Assembly: GCA_009886125.1 (NCBI GenBank)
Contig: VFJK01000096.1
Span: 1 to 39,224, forward strand
Origin: Geobacter sp.
GTDB lineage: Bacteria; Desulfobacterota; Desulfuromonadia; Geobacterales; DSM-12255
DNA length: 39,224 nucleotides
Reading direction: 5' to 3'
The notes under the pieces are model-generated. The model saw only the letters and a list, made by a program, of their open reading frames with translations, was not told the origin of the DNA and searched no databases. Of this stretch, positions 1 through 11,456 are shown in pieces. The translations under genes and the position numbers were made by a program. Positions within the stretch are counted from its first letter, which is position 1; every line of letters begins with the position of its first letter.

Positions 1-357
1 CTGTGAGACAAGCTTGAGCGTTTCAACTTCTATACCTTTAGAAGCACTGACGATCAAAGAATCTGAGGAGATATGGGGAATCGCTTCTTTCAAAACATGT
101 CGGAGGACCTGGGAAGGAACGACAAAAAGGATAAGATGCTTGTTGCTGACCGCGTCTACAAGCGAGCCGGTATACGCAAGGTTACCGGAAAGAGCAATCC
201 CTTTGAGGTAGATGCTGTTTTCATGCCGGCTCTCCATCTCGGCGACCAGCTCTTGTTCGTATGCCCAAAGAGTTACCGTATGCCCTTTTTTTGCAAGCAT
301 ATCTGCCAGCGTCGTGCCCCAGCTCCCTGCACCTATGACCCCAATTGACTTGTTCAT
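1..357 (-). CDS. gpsA: Glycerol-3-phosphate dehydrogenase [NAD(P)+], N-terminal part
   Basis: This gene runs off the left edge, so only the first 119 codons are present. The product reduces dihydroxyacetone phosphate to sn-glycerol-3-phosphate in the cytoplasm, supplying the backbone for phospholipids. The start region reads MNKSIGVIGAGSWGTTLA, with the GxGxxG dinucleotide-binding turn (GAGSWG) of the Rossmann fold. Further on, LILFVVPSQVLR and IVSASKGIE match conserved family stretches. A GAGGT ribosome-binding sequence lies about nine bases upstream of the ATG. It follows the HEAT-repeat gene on the same strand after about 70 bases and may be cotranscribed with it. The frame is open to the window edge with no sign of damage. 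Confidence 0.93.
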   Translation of the reverse strand, partial: MNKSIGVIGAGSWGTTLADMLAKKGHTVTLWAYEQELVAEMESRHENSIYLKGIALSGNLAYTGSLVDAVSNKHLILFVVPSQVLRHVLKEAIPHISSDSLIVSASKGIEVETLKLVSQ

Positions 358-427
358 AACTCATTTACCTCTGATTGATCCGCTTGCAAATACTCCACAG
401 AGGCGTATATCCGAGAAATACCGGTGC

Positions 428-1984
428 TCATTCCCAATCTTCCTCAGGGAAGTCCCTCAGATCATACCCCTCTTCCAGCGCCTCCCGTGCAACTATCATG
501 CTCTCCATGGCAAAGCGTCGGAGAAACGGATGAAGGTGGCACGGCATGGAAAACTGCTTGATGCTCGCTGCTGCGGCAACTGCTGCTTTCACCAGTTCGC
601 CGTCGACTCCATTACGGGCCAGAAAATCTGCATTAAGATATAAACGTCGGGAGACATCTTCAAGAATCGGCTTCAGCTCCTCTCTGCAAAGGCTCTCTAT
701 CAAACGTTCCAGAGCAGTTGCCAGCGCCTTTTCTGAAGAGACCTTTTCCAGCCGCATCCACTCCTCGGCGATCTCATACACTCTGCAGCTTTCAAGACTC
801 CAGCCTGCAAAAAACTCATCTTCAAATAACTGTGCTGAAAGGGCAAGCAGCGAAGGAGTTACCTTTACCGTCCACTTCAATGAAGGGAGTTCGTAAGCAG
901 CAGGAATTATCTCTTCAGGAGCAAATAATCTCCGCCTCAATAGAAACTCCGGCGGCAGAGGATATCCTCCTTCTCTGTTTTTGAACAGAGCATCGGAAAG
1001 CAGCGCAAGGACATACTCAGGGTCAACAGATTCGATCAGCTCCTGACCTGTCCTCTCAAGCGCTCGCTCAGCATACTTCTCGACACTCTCTCCAGACTCT
1101 CCCCAAACGCTTTTAACCCCTTCCAGATCATGTATCTGGAAATCTACTGAGTCGAGCCGGTCATCATCCTGCCATCTTGTGATCCAGATATGACGATAAC
1201 CGTTACCATCAACCGGCCCCGCATAAGCTGAATGAAAAGGTTTCCTCTTGACAATCGACACATTCCCTTCCGGGTAAATTCCCAGGAAAGAAAGTCTTCT
1301 GATGTTCTGATCAATCAGTTGTTGATGTTGATTTGCTGTATATTGGCGGAATTGCGTAAGAAGGGATGCTGCCTCCGGAAATCTGACCCGGCCTATCGCG
1401 GTTATAACCTCTTTGACAACTTCAGCGTCATAATGCCAGAGAAGAAGTCCGAGCGGCTCAAGAACTCTTTTGTCCGGGATTCTGGCAAGCTCGAGCAAAA
1501 AGGAGCGCTTGGTCTCGCTGGGCATGTAGGCAAAATCCTCTAAGAAAAAAAGGAGCCCATCATCCCCGGTCTCGATTATCTGCGGGAACATTTCAGTAAC
1601 TGGGATGGAACTCCCCGAAAAAAGGATCGAGAACGGCGCCACCGACATATCTATCCCGCAATCTTCCAGGGCTGCCATTATTGCCGTCTTACCCTCGATC
1701 TCCAGATCCCGTCTTTTCAGTGCGATCTGGATGATCTGGTCAAGCCAATATCTATCGTCTATAAAATCAAGAAGGTATGTATATTTTGAAACCAGGGTAC
1801 CGCTTTTTTCCTGCCAGAGTCTTCGCAGAATCGGCTGAACAGCCGAGCGCCCGGCTGTCTTCAGCTTATTACCGATCTCATCCATTTCGGCGTAGGTTAT
1901 ATTCTCCTTCTTCAGCTTTTCCAAAAGCTGGAGAACTCCCTGCCGCGACTTGAAACTCCTGTCGATTTTCCGGTGGTTTTCCAT
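428..1984 (-). CDS. HEAT-repeat protein of unknown function
   Basis: This 518-residue, probably cytoplasmic protein has no signal peptide or membrane segment. Residues around 135-240 show paired amphipathic helices typical of HEAT/PBS-lyase-like repeats, for example a stretch with RVLEPLGLLL followed by EVVKEVITAIGRVRFPEAASLL. Such repeats form protein-binding solenoids, so a scaffold role is possible, but no catalytic motif is visible. The start lies 46 bases after the gyrA stop on the same strand, so it probably belongs to the gyrase transcription unit. I recall a HEAT-repeat gene beside gyrA in Geobacter relatives, from memory only. The ribosome-binding sequence before the ATG is weak. Function unknown. 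Confidence 0.75.
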   Translation of the reverse strand: MENHRKIDRSFKSRQGVLQLLEKLKKENITYAEMDEIGNKLKTAGRSAVQPILRRLWQEKSGTLVSKYTYLLDFIDDRYWLDQIIQIALKRRDLEIEGKTAIMAALEDCGIDMSVAPFSILFSGSSIPVTEMFPQIIETGDDGLLFFLEDFAYMPSETKRSFLLELARIPDKRVLEPLGLLLWHYDAEVVKEVITAIGRVRFPEAASLLTQFRQYTANQHQQLIDQNIRRLSFLGIYPEGNVSIVKRKPFHSAYAGPVDGNGYRHIWITRWQDDDRLDSVDFQIHDLEGVKSVWGESGESVEKYAERALERTGQELIESVDPEYVLALLSDALFKNREGGYPLPPEFLLRRRLFAPEEIIPAAYELPSLKWTVKVTPSLLALSAQLFEDEFFAGWSLESCRVYEIAEEWMRLEKVSSEKALATALERLIESLCREELKPILEDVSRRLYLNADFLARNGVDGELVKAAVAAAASIKQFSMPCHLHPFLRRFAMESMIVAREALEEGYDLRDFPEEDWE

Positions 1985-2030
1985 AGTCTGCCACTCTTTA
2001 CTTCCAGTCAGATCACGTGTCGCAAAGAAG

Positions 2031-4607
2031 TTACTCTTCGCCCTCGTCTGCTATGAGTTCAGCTTCAGGAATTTCCTCTGTGAAATCGTCTTCAGTACCA
2101 TCTTCCGGCTCATCTTTTTCAGCCAGTTTCGCAACTGCGACGATCCGCTCTTCGGTCTCGGTCACCATCAAGCGGACACCTTGCGTGTTTCTCCCGATGA
2201 TTGAGAAACCCGAAACCGGAACCCGAAGGATTTTCCCCTGATCACTGATCAGCATAAGATCGTTCTCGTCGGTCACCTGTTTGATATTGACGACACAGCC
2301 GTTTCTGTCGGTTGTTTTGATTGTTATAACACCTTTGCCGCCTCGGCTCTGCGCACGATACTCACCGAGCTCGGTCCGTTTGCCGAAACCGTTTTCAGTG
2401 ACCGTGAAGATCGTGGAGCCGGAAAGCTCGTTTATTATCTCCATGCCGATCACCACATCATCATCTTCCAGAGTCATGCCGCGAACGCCACGGGTAACTC
2501 TCCCCTGAGGCCTCGCATCCTCCTCACGGAAACGTATCGATTTCCCGTTTTTCGACGCAAGCAGCACGTCCTGTTTACCATCGGTAAGGGAGACTTCTAT
2601 CAGCTTGTCCCCTACATCAAGGTTTACCGCGAGAATCCCCCCGACTCTGGGATGAGAGTACTCAAGAAGAGGTGTCTTTTTAACGACCCCTTGCCGGGTC
2701 GCCATCATTATGAATTTGTCATCACTGAACTCCCTGACAGAAAGGATCGCTGTTATCTTCTCATCCTGAGAAAGATTCAGCAGGTTCACTATTGCTTTAC
2801 CACGGGTCGCACGCCCCCCCTCAGGGAGTTCGTAGACTTTCAGCCAGTAAACCTTTCCTGCATCAGTAAAAAAGAGGAGGTAGTCTTTCGTCGAAGCGAT
2901 GAAGAGATGCACCACGAAATCCTCATCTTTTGTCTTGATGCCGGTCTTCCCTTTGCCGCCACGTCTCTGTGCCCGGTAGAGAGAGACAGCACTCCGCTTG
3001 ATATAGCCGGTATGAGTGATATTGACCACCATATCCTCTTCGACTATTGTGTCTTCGAGGGTTATCTCTGCGGTCTGGGCGATAATTTCGGTGCGGCGGG
3101 GATCGCCGAACTTGTCCTTGACCTCCAGCAGCTCGCCCTTGACGATTGCGAGAATCTCCGTCTCCGAACCCAGAATCTCTTTCAACCGGCCGATAATACG
3201 TAGCATCTCCAGGTATTCATCGATGATTTTTTCCCGCTCAAGACCGGTAAGCCGGTGCAGACGCATGTCCAGAATCGCCTGGGCCTGAATATCTGAAAGA
3301 CGGGTTGCATCGCTGTATCCCGCCGGAGCAGCGATGTCAAACTTCTTCAGCCAGGCCGGATCAGCGAATTTACCTTCAATCAAACCTTCTTTTGCTTCCG
3401 CCGGATTTGTTGAGGCACGAATCAGTTCGATGACCGCGTCGAGCCAGTCAAGCGCTATTTTGAGACCTTCAAGGATATGGGCCCTGGCTTCTGCCTTTTT
3501 CAGCTCGAAGACCGTTCGTCGGGTGACGATCTCACGGCGGTGGTCAATGAAGTGGCGAATCGTCTCTTTGAGAGTGAGTACCTTGGGGCGGTTGCTGACA
3601 ATGGCCAGCATAATGATGCCGAAAGAGCACTGCATCTGGGTCTGCTTGTAGAGGTGGTTTAGGAGAACCTGAGGATTTTCATCCTTTTTCAGTTCAATGA
3701 CAATCCTCATCCCGTCCCGGTCGGATTCGTCACGCAGATCGGAGATACCTTCGATCTTTTTCTCCTTTACCAGCTCGGCGATCTTTTCAATCAGCCGCGC
3801 CTTGTTTACCTGATATGGAATCTCGGTAACGATTATCGATTCCCGCTCGCTTTTCTTCTGCTTTTCAACCCTGGCGCGGGCTCTCATCTGAATAATACCG
3901 CGACCGGTTCTATACGCAGAAACAATGCCGTCACAGCCGTAAATGAAACCGGCTGTGGGGAAGTCGGGCCCGGGAATGAAAGTCATCAGCTCTTCCAGGG
4001 TGATGGCCGGATTGTCAATGGTAGCAATAACGCCGTCTACGACTTCGCGCAAATTGTGGGGAGGGATATTGGTGGCCATACCGACAGCTATGCCCGAAGA
4101 GCCGTTGACAAGCAGATTCGGTATCTTGGCAGGAAGAACCAGCGGCTCCTGAAGGGAGTCATCATAGTTCGACCCCATCTCGACGGTTTCCTTGTCCAGA
4201 TCGACCAGCATCTCGTGAGCCAGTTTCGACATTCTGATCTCGGTGTAACGCATCGCAGCAGGTGAATCACCGTCAACCGAACCGAAGTTACCCTGTCCAT
4301 CCACCATAGGATAGCGCAGGGAAAAGTCCTGGGCCATCCGGACGATGGTGTCGTAGGCAGCGGTATCACCATGAGGATGGTATTTACCGATAACATCACC
4401 GACAACGCGGGCCGACTTCTTATACGGCTTGTTGTAGTCGTTTCCCATGTCGTACATGGCATAGAGGCAACGCCGGTGAACCGGCTTGAAACCGTCACGT
4501 ACATCCGGCAGAGCCCGGCCGATAATGACCGACATGGCGTAGTCCATATAGGACTTTTTCATCTCATCTTCAATGTTTACCGCTATCTTGTTTGTCTCGT
4601 TGAGCAT
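2031..4607 (-). CDS. gyrA: DNA gyrase subunit A
   Basis: GyrA is the DNA-breaking and rejoining subunit of gyrase, which introduces negative supercoils using ATP hydrolysed by GyrB. At 858 residues it has family length. The N-terminal [15 protein letters not shown] and the active-site AMRYTEIRM (Tyr121) are clear. The quinolone-determining segment reads [10 protein letters not shown], with Thr where E. coli has Ser83 and Asp kept at the Asp87 position. The beta-pinwheel C-terminal domain contains the GyrA box QRRGGKG, needed for DNA wrapping, plus a degenerate repeat (QSRGGKG). The protein ends in an acidic tail. It lies 83 bases downstream of gyrB on the same strand. Confidence 0.98.
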   Translation of the reverse strand: MLNETNKIAVNIEDEMKKSYMDYAMSVIIGRALPDVRDGFKPVHRRCLYAMYDMGNDYNKPYKKSARVVGDVIGKYHPHGDTAAYDTIVRMAQDFSLRYPMVDGQGNFGSVDGDSPAAMRYTEIRMSKLAHEMLVDLDKETVEMGSNYDDSLQEPLVLPAKIPNLLVNGSSGIAVGMATNIPPHNLREVVDGVIATIDNPAITLEELMTFIPGPDFPTAGFIYGCDGIVSAYRTGRGIIQMRARARVEKQKKSERESIIVTEIPYQVNKARLIEKIAELVKEKKIEGISDLRDESDRDGMRIVIELKKDENPQVLLNHLYKQTQMQCSFGIIMLAIVSNRPKVLTLKETIRHFIDHRREIVTRRTVFELKKAEARAHILEGLKIALDWLDAVIELIRASTNPAEAKEGLIEGKFADPAWLKKFDIAAPAGYSDATRLSDIQAQAILDMRLHRLTGLEREKIIDEYLEMLRIIGRLKEILGSETEILAIVKGELLEVKDKFGDPRRTEIIAQTAEITLEDTIVEEDMVVNITHTGYIKRSAVSLYRAQRRGGKGKTGIKTKDEDFVVHLFIASTKDYLLFFTDAGKVYWLKVYELPEGGRATRGKAIVNLLNLSQDEKITAILSVREFSDDKFIMMATRQGVVKKTPLLEYSHPRVGGILAVNLDVGDKLIEVSLTDGKQDVLLASKNGKSIRFREEDARPQGRVTRGVRGMTLEDDDVVIGMEIINELSGSTIFTVTENGFGKRTELGEYRAQSRGGKGVITIKTTDRNGCVVNIKQVTDENDLMLISDQGKILRVPVSGFSIIGRNTQGVRLMVTETEERIVAVAKLAEKDEPEDGTEDDFTEEIPEAELIADEGEE

Positions 4608-4690
4608 CTGTTTTCCTTGACCATTTTAATGCAGGAAGTCCATTGTGTGCCTCTTAACCGTGCTGGCACGTAAGTTACTCCTGCTTGAAA

Positions 4691-7081
<2,391 letters not shown>

Positions 7082-8182
7082 CTAAACAATGCGACCATCT
7101 TCAACCAGAAAAGAAGCACGTTGTGTGCTGCCTGAAAGTGGTATTGAAGCCGGGTCTGTAGTTGTAATAAATACCTGAATGTTTCTGCCGGTCAAAAAGT
7201 CCAGTAGATGTTGAATCCTGTTACTGTCTAACTCTGCTGTCATGTCATCAAGGAGCAGGATAGGCAATCTGCCGGATGTTTCATTTAAAAGCTCTATCTC
7301 GGCCATTTTAAGAGCCATCACAAAGCTTTTCTGTTGGCCCTGCGAACCGTGTTCCCGAATAGGTCTGTCATTAAGGAAAAATTCCAGATCATCTCTTTGA
7401 GGGCCTACGACTGTTGCGCATCTGTCTCTTTCAATGCGACTACTGGCGTTTAAAGCTCTGAAGAGTTCGTCACGAATCTCGGAAAGAGAAAAGCGGGAAT
7501 CATAAGAAGGGTTATGATAGCACAGCCTGGCTAATTCGTCACTACCTGAGATATTTTTATAGTAGATTGAAAATGGTTCGGCCAGCTCTCTGATGAAAGC
7601 CGACCTCTTATGAATAAGTCGTGCTCCAGTATTGGCAAGTTGATCTGTCCAGGCTTCAATCCCGGCGTAATTACGTAGCTTTAAAAGCTGATTTCTCTGT
7701 TTAAGAACCCTGTAGTAATCATGGTAAATCTTCAGGTAGCCAGGATCACTGCAGAAAACGGCTCTGTCAAGATAGCGTCTTCTCTGCTCCGGAGATCCGT
7801 TAATCATTACCATCTCTTCCGGTGAAAAGGCCACTACAGAGAGCAGGTGGCAGTAATCAACGGCACGGGCAGATGATTTGCCGTCTATCTTCAATATTTT
7901 GCTGCTGTTATCAAATGAAATTGAAAGGTCATTTTGCAGTTCATTGTCAATGATCGAGCATCTCAGGTGAGCTGTAACTTCATCCCAGTCAATCATATCT
8001 TTCTGTTTGGCATGCCTGAAGGATTTCAGCGTACCTAGAAAAAAGATCGCTTCGAGGTAATTAGTCTTCCCCTGTCCATTTTTTCCGTAAAAAATATTAA
8101 AGCGGTTATCGAAATGTAACTCCGACCGTCTTATATTTCTAAAAAAATTTATAGTTAGATTATTTAAAAGCATATCCGACAT
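7082..8182 (-). CDS. recF: DNA replication and repair protein RecF
   Basis: RecF is an SMC-like ATPase that helps load RecA at single-stranded gaps with RecO and RecR. The protein has the Walker A motif FYGKNGQGKT near residues 31-40, a signature-like SHGQGQQKS-type stretch (GSQGQQKSFVMALK), and the Walker B motif ILLLDDMTAELD followed by FITTTD. I place the start at the ATG at 8182 (MSDMLLNNL); the ATG at 8173 is equally family-like. A longer frame opens at 8206, but that ATG lies in the loop of a strong hairpin (8188-8228), which argues against it. It sits between dnaN and gyrB on the same strand. Confidence 0.95.
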   Translation of the reverse strand: MSDMLLNNLTINFFRNIRRSELHFDNRFNIFYGKNGQGKTNYLEAIFFLGTLKSFRHAKQKDMIDWDEVTAHLRCSIIDNELQNDLSISFDNSSKILKIDGKSSARAVDYCHLLSVVAFSPEEMVMINGSPEQRRRYLDRAVFCSDPGYLKIYHDYYRVLKQRNQLLKLRNYAGIEAWTDQLANTGARLIHKRSAFIRELAEPFSIYYKNISGSDELARLCYHNPSYDSRFSLSEIRDELFRALNASSRIERDRCATVVGPQRDDLEFFLNDRPIREHGSQGQQKSFVMALKMAEIELLNETSGRLPILLLDDMTAELDSNRIQHLLDFLTGRNIQVFITTTDPASIPLSGSTQRASFLVEDGRIV

Positions 8183-8187
8183 AATGC

Positions 8188-8228
8188 GAAAGGCCGCTCT
8201 TTTCATATAGGGAAATGAGAGGCCTTTC
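8188..8228 (-). other. Inverted repeat (hairpin) between dnaN and recF
   Basis: Arms at 8188-8199 (GAAAGGCCGCTC) and 8217-8228 (GAGAGGCCTTTC) pair in 11 of 12 positions around a 17-base loop. It lies in the dnaN-recF gap, just ahead of the recF start at 8182. No T-run follows on the minus strand, so it does not look like an intrinsic terminator. It could be an mRNA processing or stabilising structure, or limit recF translation. Confidence 0.7.
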
Positions 8229-8256
8229 TATTGGTTTAATATGATAACTTTTCGTT

Positions 8257-9375
8257 TTATAGACGCATTGGCATTATGACTGCCAATAAATCTTCAGAAC
8301 CGGCCTGTTTTAATATTGCCGGGGACATTTCATCTCTCAGTAAGAGTATCACTTCATCGTCAGTAATTATATTGAGAACATCTATCAGGTATCTTGCGTT
8401 GAAGCGGGTAGTTATCTTTTCACCGCTATAATGCACCTCAAGCTCTTCACGGGCCTCGCCCAGCTCAGGATTACTGGATGAAATCTCCATAGAATCATTC
8501 GTTATCTCAAATTTTATACCTTTGAATTTTTCACTGGATAGAATTGCCATCCGTTTCAGTGAATGAAGAAAAATCTCTTTTTTTACCTTTATCTCCCTGT
8601 TGTTACCAACTGGCACTACCCTGGTATAATCCGGGAATTCTCCATCCACAAGTCGCATTACAACGGTACTGTTCCCTTTGATCACTGCTGCACTGTTTTC
8701 AATGAAACCAAGTTTAAAATCACCTTCTTCTTCATCACATAGTTTTTTCAGTTCCAAAATACCTTTTTTGGGGAAAATAACCCCTTTCTCAAGACTTTCA
8801 ATATCAGAACCGTCTATATTATTTTCGGAAATTGAAAGTCTGTGCCCGTCCGTCGCAACAAGCACCAGTCTATGACCTTCCGGACTTTCATTTATCTTGA
8901 ACAATATTCCATTAAGATTGTATTTTGTTTCATCGTGACAAATGGCATACGAAGTTTGTTCAATCATTTTAGCTAATTTAGAAGAGTCGAGAGTCAAAAA
9001 ACCACTTTCATTTATTTTTGGAAAAAACGGAAACTCGTCTGGAGAAAGGCCGACTATGCTGAATTTGGCCTTTCCACAAGTTATTTCAACCCAATCATTT
9101 TCTTTTGTAATCAGTCTAACCGGTTCTTCAGGTAGCTCCCTTATTATTTCATACAGTTTTTTTGCTGACAATGTTATGCGACCATCCTGGATGACTTTTG
9201 CCTGATAGCTGCTTTTCATTCCAACTTCCAGATCAGTGGCTATAAAGGTGAGCACGTTATCGGCCGCTTCAATAAGGACATTTGAAAGAATCGGCATAGT
9301 GTTTCGTCTTTCTACGATTCCTTGGATTTTTTGTAGTGCTTTGACGAAAGCATCTTTTTCAATGGTAAATTCCAT
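8257..9375 (-). CDS. dnaN: DNA polymerase III sliding clamp, beta subunit
   Basis: DnaN forms the ring that holds DNA polymerase III on its template and also serves repair enzymes and the regulatory inactivation of DnaA. The 372-residue length is usual for the family. It starts MEFTIEKDAFVKALQ and contains FIATDLEVGM and VATDGHRLS, conserved in domains 1 and 2, and ends with IMPMRL, the clamp C-terminus that lies by the hydrophobic partner-binding pocket. It is the second gene of the dnaA-dnaN-recF-gyrB-gyrA series. The gap between dnaA and dnaN is 216 bases and carries DnaA boxes and a DnaA-trio tract, so dnaN expression may be tied to origin occupancy. Confidence 0.98.
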   Translation of the reverse strand: MEFTIEKDAFVKALQKIQGIVERRNTMPILSNVLIEAADNVLTFIATDLEVGMKSSYQAKVIQDGRITLSAKKLYEIIRELPEEPVRLITKENDWVEITCGKAKFSIVGLSPDEFPFFPKINESGFLTLDSSKLAKMIEQTSYAICHDETKYNLNGILFKINESPEGHRLVLVATDGHRLSISENNIDGSDIESLEKGVIFPKKGILELKKLCDEEEGDFKLGFIENSAAVIKGNSTVVMRLVDGEFPDYTRVVPVGNNREIKVKKEIFLHSLKRMAILSSEKFKGIKFEITNDSMEISSSNPELGEAREELEVHYSGEKITTRFNARYLIDVLNIITDDEVILLLRDEMSPAILKQAGSEDLLAVIMPMRL

Positions 9376-9417
9376 GATACCCCCTGTTTCTATTTCTATT
9401 TATATTAAATAAAAGAT

Positions 9418-9435
9418 TAGTAGCAGTAGTAATAG
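9418..9435 (+). other. DnaA-trio tract
   Basis: Six consecutive triplets read TAG TAG CAG TAG TAA TAG on the plus strand, immediately followed by AGCC and the DnaA box TGTTGAAAA (9440-9448). The known trio consensus is 3'-GAT-5' repeated away from a DnaA box across a GC spacer, and both phase and direction match here. An AT-rich stretch adjoins the tract at 9391-9417. Confidence 0.75.
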
Positions 9436-9570
9436 AGCCTGTTGAAAACAGTAAAAACACTATAACCATTCGAAAATACTGATAATAAAGGTGTTAATAA
9501 GTCTGTGTTTGTATTGTTGGTGAACTAATTTTTTGCACAGGTAGAAAAATTTTTCAACAGGCAAAATGAA

Positions 9571-9579
9571 TTATCAACA
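9571..9579 (+). promoter_or_regulatory. DnaA box between dnaA and dnaN
   Basis: TTATCAACA is an accepted strong variant of the DnaA box TTATCCACA and is identical to both boxes of the palindrome upstream of dnaA (11064-11085). It lies 12 bases beyond the dnaA stop codon. Confidence 0.7.
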
Positions 9580-9591
9580 TGATTTAAGGTA

Positions 9592-10938
9592 TCAACTTAA
9601 CAGCTTTCGCTTAATTGCTTCATAACTATTTAATATATCAGGCTTGTCCTGCATTACAGAACTGATTTTCTTAACTGCATAGATAACAGTCGAGTGGTCT
9701 TTGCCGCCGAATTTCTCTCCGATTTCAGGGTAAGATGCTTTTGTCAGCTCTCTGGATATAAAAATTGCTATCTGTCTGGGGATGACAAATGTCCTGAGCC
9801 TTTTTTCGGATTTAAGATCTGAAACTTTGAGTTTAAAATGATCGGCGACATGCTTTTGAATTGATTCGATACTGATTTCTTTGCTTTTGTCGACAATGAT
9901 ATCTTTCAAAATATCTTTTGCCATGGCGAGATTTATCTTATTTTTTGTCAGGCTCGCATATGCACCGATCCGAATGAGCATTCCCTCTATTTCCCTGATA
10001 TTACTTGCGCTGCTGGAACCGATAAGTAGTGCAACATCATCAGGAAGGTCTATTTTGTTTAATTCAGCTTTTTTCTTGAGGATGGCAACTTTTGTTTCGA
10101 CATCCGGTGGCTGAATATCGGCAATAAGGCCCCATTCAAATCTTGACCTGAGGCGTTCTTCCAGGCCAGGTATATCTTTCGGGAATTTATCAGATGTGAT
10201 TACTATCTGTTTGTGCGACTCGTAAAGTGCATTAAATGTATGAAAGAACTCAACCTCAGTTGCTTCACGACCCGCCATGAACTGGATGTCGTCTATAAGA
10301 AGAAGATCGGTTTTTCTGAATTTTGAGCGGAAATCCTCCATTTTCTTATGTCTGATACAGTTAATCATCTCATTCATAAAGGTTTCAGAGGTGTAGTAGC
10401 ATATTTTGGCATCAGGATTTCTGCTGAGAATCTGGTTACCTATCGCAACCATAAGATGAGTCTTGCCGAGACCCGTTCCGCCGTAGATGAAAAGAGGGTT
10501 ATATTTGTGAGCAGGTGCATCAGCAACTGCCTGTGATGCTGCATGAGCAAATTCATTGCTTGTTCCGCATACAAAAGTGTCGAAGGTGTATCTCGAATTC
10601 AGCAAAGTTGTAAATGTTGCACTCTTGCCTTTGTCAGGAGGTGAAAATTCAGCCCTGCTTTCTTGAAAAGAGTCCGGATTTTTCTCAGGCTCAGCAAAAG
10701 AATCCGCCACATTTAATTCGACTTCGATCGCATCGTTGGTCAGCCCCAGGATGACATCTTTGATAAGAGAAATGTACCTGTCTTTTATCTCCTTTTTATG
10801 AAACTCTGTTGGAACCTCCAGGATGAATGAAGATTCATCCGAGTCAATAAATCGTATCGGTTTTATCCAGGTTCGGTAAGTCTGCGGTGTAAGAACCTGC
10901 TCAATTTTCTGCTTGGCTTCGTTCCATATAAGTTTCAT
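9592..10938 (-). CDS. dnaA: Chromosomal replication initiator protein DnaA
   Basis: DnaA binds its boxes at oriC, oligomerises with ATP and opens the duplex. The 448-residue protein has domain I at the N-terminus (MKLIWNEAKQKIEQ), a variable linker around residues 78-112, and the AAA+ domain III with Walker A GGTGLGKT (153-160), Walker B LLIDDIQF and the box VII region ASNIREIEGMLIRI. Domain IV carries the DNA-binding signature KDHSTVIYAVKKI near the C-terminus. The gene heads the dnaA-dnaN-recF-gyrB-gyrA series. Boxes on both sides suggest autoregulation as well as origin function. Confidence 0.99.
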   Translation of the reverse strand: MKLIWNEAKQKIEQVLTPQTYRTWIKPIRFIDSDESSFILEVPTEFHKKEIKDRYISLIKDVILGLTNDAIEVELNVADSFAEPEKNPDSFQESRAEFSPPDKGKSATFTTLLNSRYTFDTFVCGTSNEFAHAASQAVADAPAHKYNPLFIYGGTGLGKTHLMVAIGNQILSRNPDAKICYYTSETFMNEMINCIRHKKMEDFRSKFRKTDLLLIDDIQFMAGREATEVEFFHTFNALYESHKQIVITSDKFPKDIPGLEERLRSRFEWGLIADIQPPDVETKVAILKKKAELNKIDLPDDVALLIGSSSASNIREIEGMLIRIGAYASLTKNKINLAMAKDILKDIIVDKSKEISIESIQKHVADHFKLKVSDLKSEKRLRTFVIPRQIAIFISRELTKASYPEIGEKFGGKDHSTVIYAVKKISSVMQDKPDILNSYEAIKRKLLS

Positions 10939-11063
10939 GTTGATACCTGATTTCCATTTTTAGGGAGCTAGACAATCCAATTATTTTTCAGTTGAAATTT
11001 ATGCCTGAAATTCGAATTTATGCTTTCAGAGCCTGCCTTTCCATTTGAGTAGTTATGAACAGG

Positions 11064-11085
11064 GTTATCAACATGTGTTGATAAC
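11064..11085. promoter_or_regulatory. Palindromic pair of DnaA boxes
   Basis: GTTATCAACA (11064-11073) and TGTTGATAAC (11076-11085) are exact inverted copies separated by two bases, giving two exact TTATCAACA boxes head to head. A one-mismatch box, TTATGAACA, lies just outside at 11053-11061. The site could serve as origin recognition and as the operator for dnaA autoregulation. Confidence 0.8.
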
Positions 11086-11215
11086 TCAGTAATATAAAAA
11101 TAGTAAGTCATATCATATAAATACATTAGCACATGCTGACGGATTGGGCTTAAGACCCTAGCAGAGAGACTGTCTATTTGCAAGGGCATTTTTCATGCAT
11201 GGAATAAAATAGTTA

Positions 11216-11245
11216 TTGACAATGAGGTGCTGTTATGAGTAAAAA
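11216..11245 (+). promoter_or_regulatory. Possible sigma70 promoter for rpmH operon
   Basis: An exact TTGACA (-35) at 11216-11221 is followed after 18 bases by TAAAAA at 11240-11245 as a weak -10. It lies about 45 bases upstream of rpmH, on the edge of the origin region. Confidence 0.4.
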
Positions 11246-11288
11246 TCTTCTTTCACGCATCAATCGATTTTGAATTATGGAGTAATAT

Positions 11289-11438
11289 ATGAAAAGGACT
11301 TTTCAACCGAGTAATATTTCGAGAAAGCGTACACACGGGTTTCTTGTTCGTATGGCAACCAAGAATGGCCGTCTTGTTATCAAGCGTAGAAGGGCAAAGG
11401 GGAGAAAGCGCCTCTCGGTTTCAATAGCGGCTAAATAA
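11289..11438 (+). CDS. rpmH: 50S ribosomal protein L34
   Basis: L34 is a small, very basic protein of the large ribosomal subunit. The 49-residue reading frame starts [18 protein letters not shown] and ends with a run of arginines and lysines, the near-invariant L34 pattern (FQPS...R.R.HGF..RM.TK.GR.V...RR.KGR..L). A GGAG ribosome-binding sequence lies six bases before the ATG. It is the first gene of the rightward cluster and is followed after 18 bases by rnpA, the classic rpmH-rnpA pair next to oriC. Length and sequence are complete. Confidence 0.97.
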   Translation: MKRTFQPSNISRKRTHGFLVRMATKNGRLVIKRRRAKGRKRLSVSIAAK

Positions 11439-11456
11439 TTTATCCGGGTTTGACTC

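Larger units (their letters stand above)
9376..9591. other. Probable origin unwinding region (dnaN-dnaA gap)
   Basis: Read on the minus strand toward dnaN, the order is: DnaA box TTTTCAACA (complement of 9440-9448), a short GC-richer spacer (9436-9439), about six DnaA-trio triplets (9418-9435), an AT-rich stretch (9391-9417), and then the dnaN start. This is the arrangement of the B. subtilis unwinding site, where DnaA spreads from double-stranded boxes onto single-stranded trios. More boxes lie toward dnaA: TTATCAACA at 9571-9579 (exact), TTTTCAACA at 9551-9559, and weaker ones at 9492-9500 and 9515-9523. Motif positions are read directly; the function is inferred from B. subtilis. Confidence 0.75.
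10939..11288. other. Upstream part of oriC (dnaA-rpmH gap, strand switch)
   Basis: This 350-base gap separates divergent dnaA and rpmH and is where gene direction switches. It holds a perfect inverted pair of DnaA boxes (11064-11085), a third near-match TTATGAACA at 11053-11061, and an AT-rich segment at about 11090-11128. Toward rpmH lies a sigma70-like promoter. I see no gene or structured RNA that I recognise. Together with the dnaN-dnaA gap it would form a bipartite origin with dnaA in the middle. Confidence 0.7.

Noticed and set aside
2652-3203. 183-codon open frame antisense to gyrA
   Set aside because: Shadow of a conserved gene; the opposite strand is clearly gyrA throughout.
11235-11273. 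12-codon frame (MSKNLLSRINRF) with a GAGG upstream, before rpmH
   Set aside because: It overlaps the predicted -10 region, so it would not be transcribed from that promoter, and it is too short to support.
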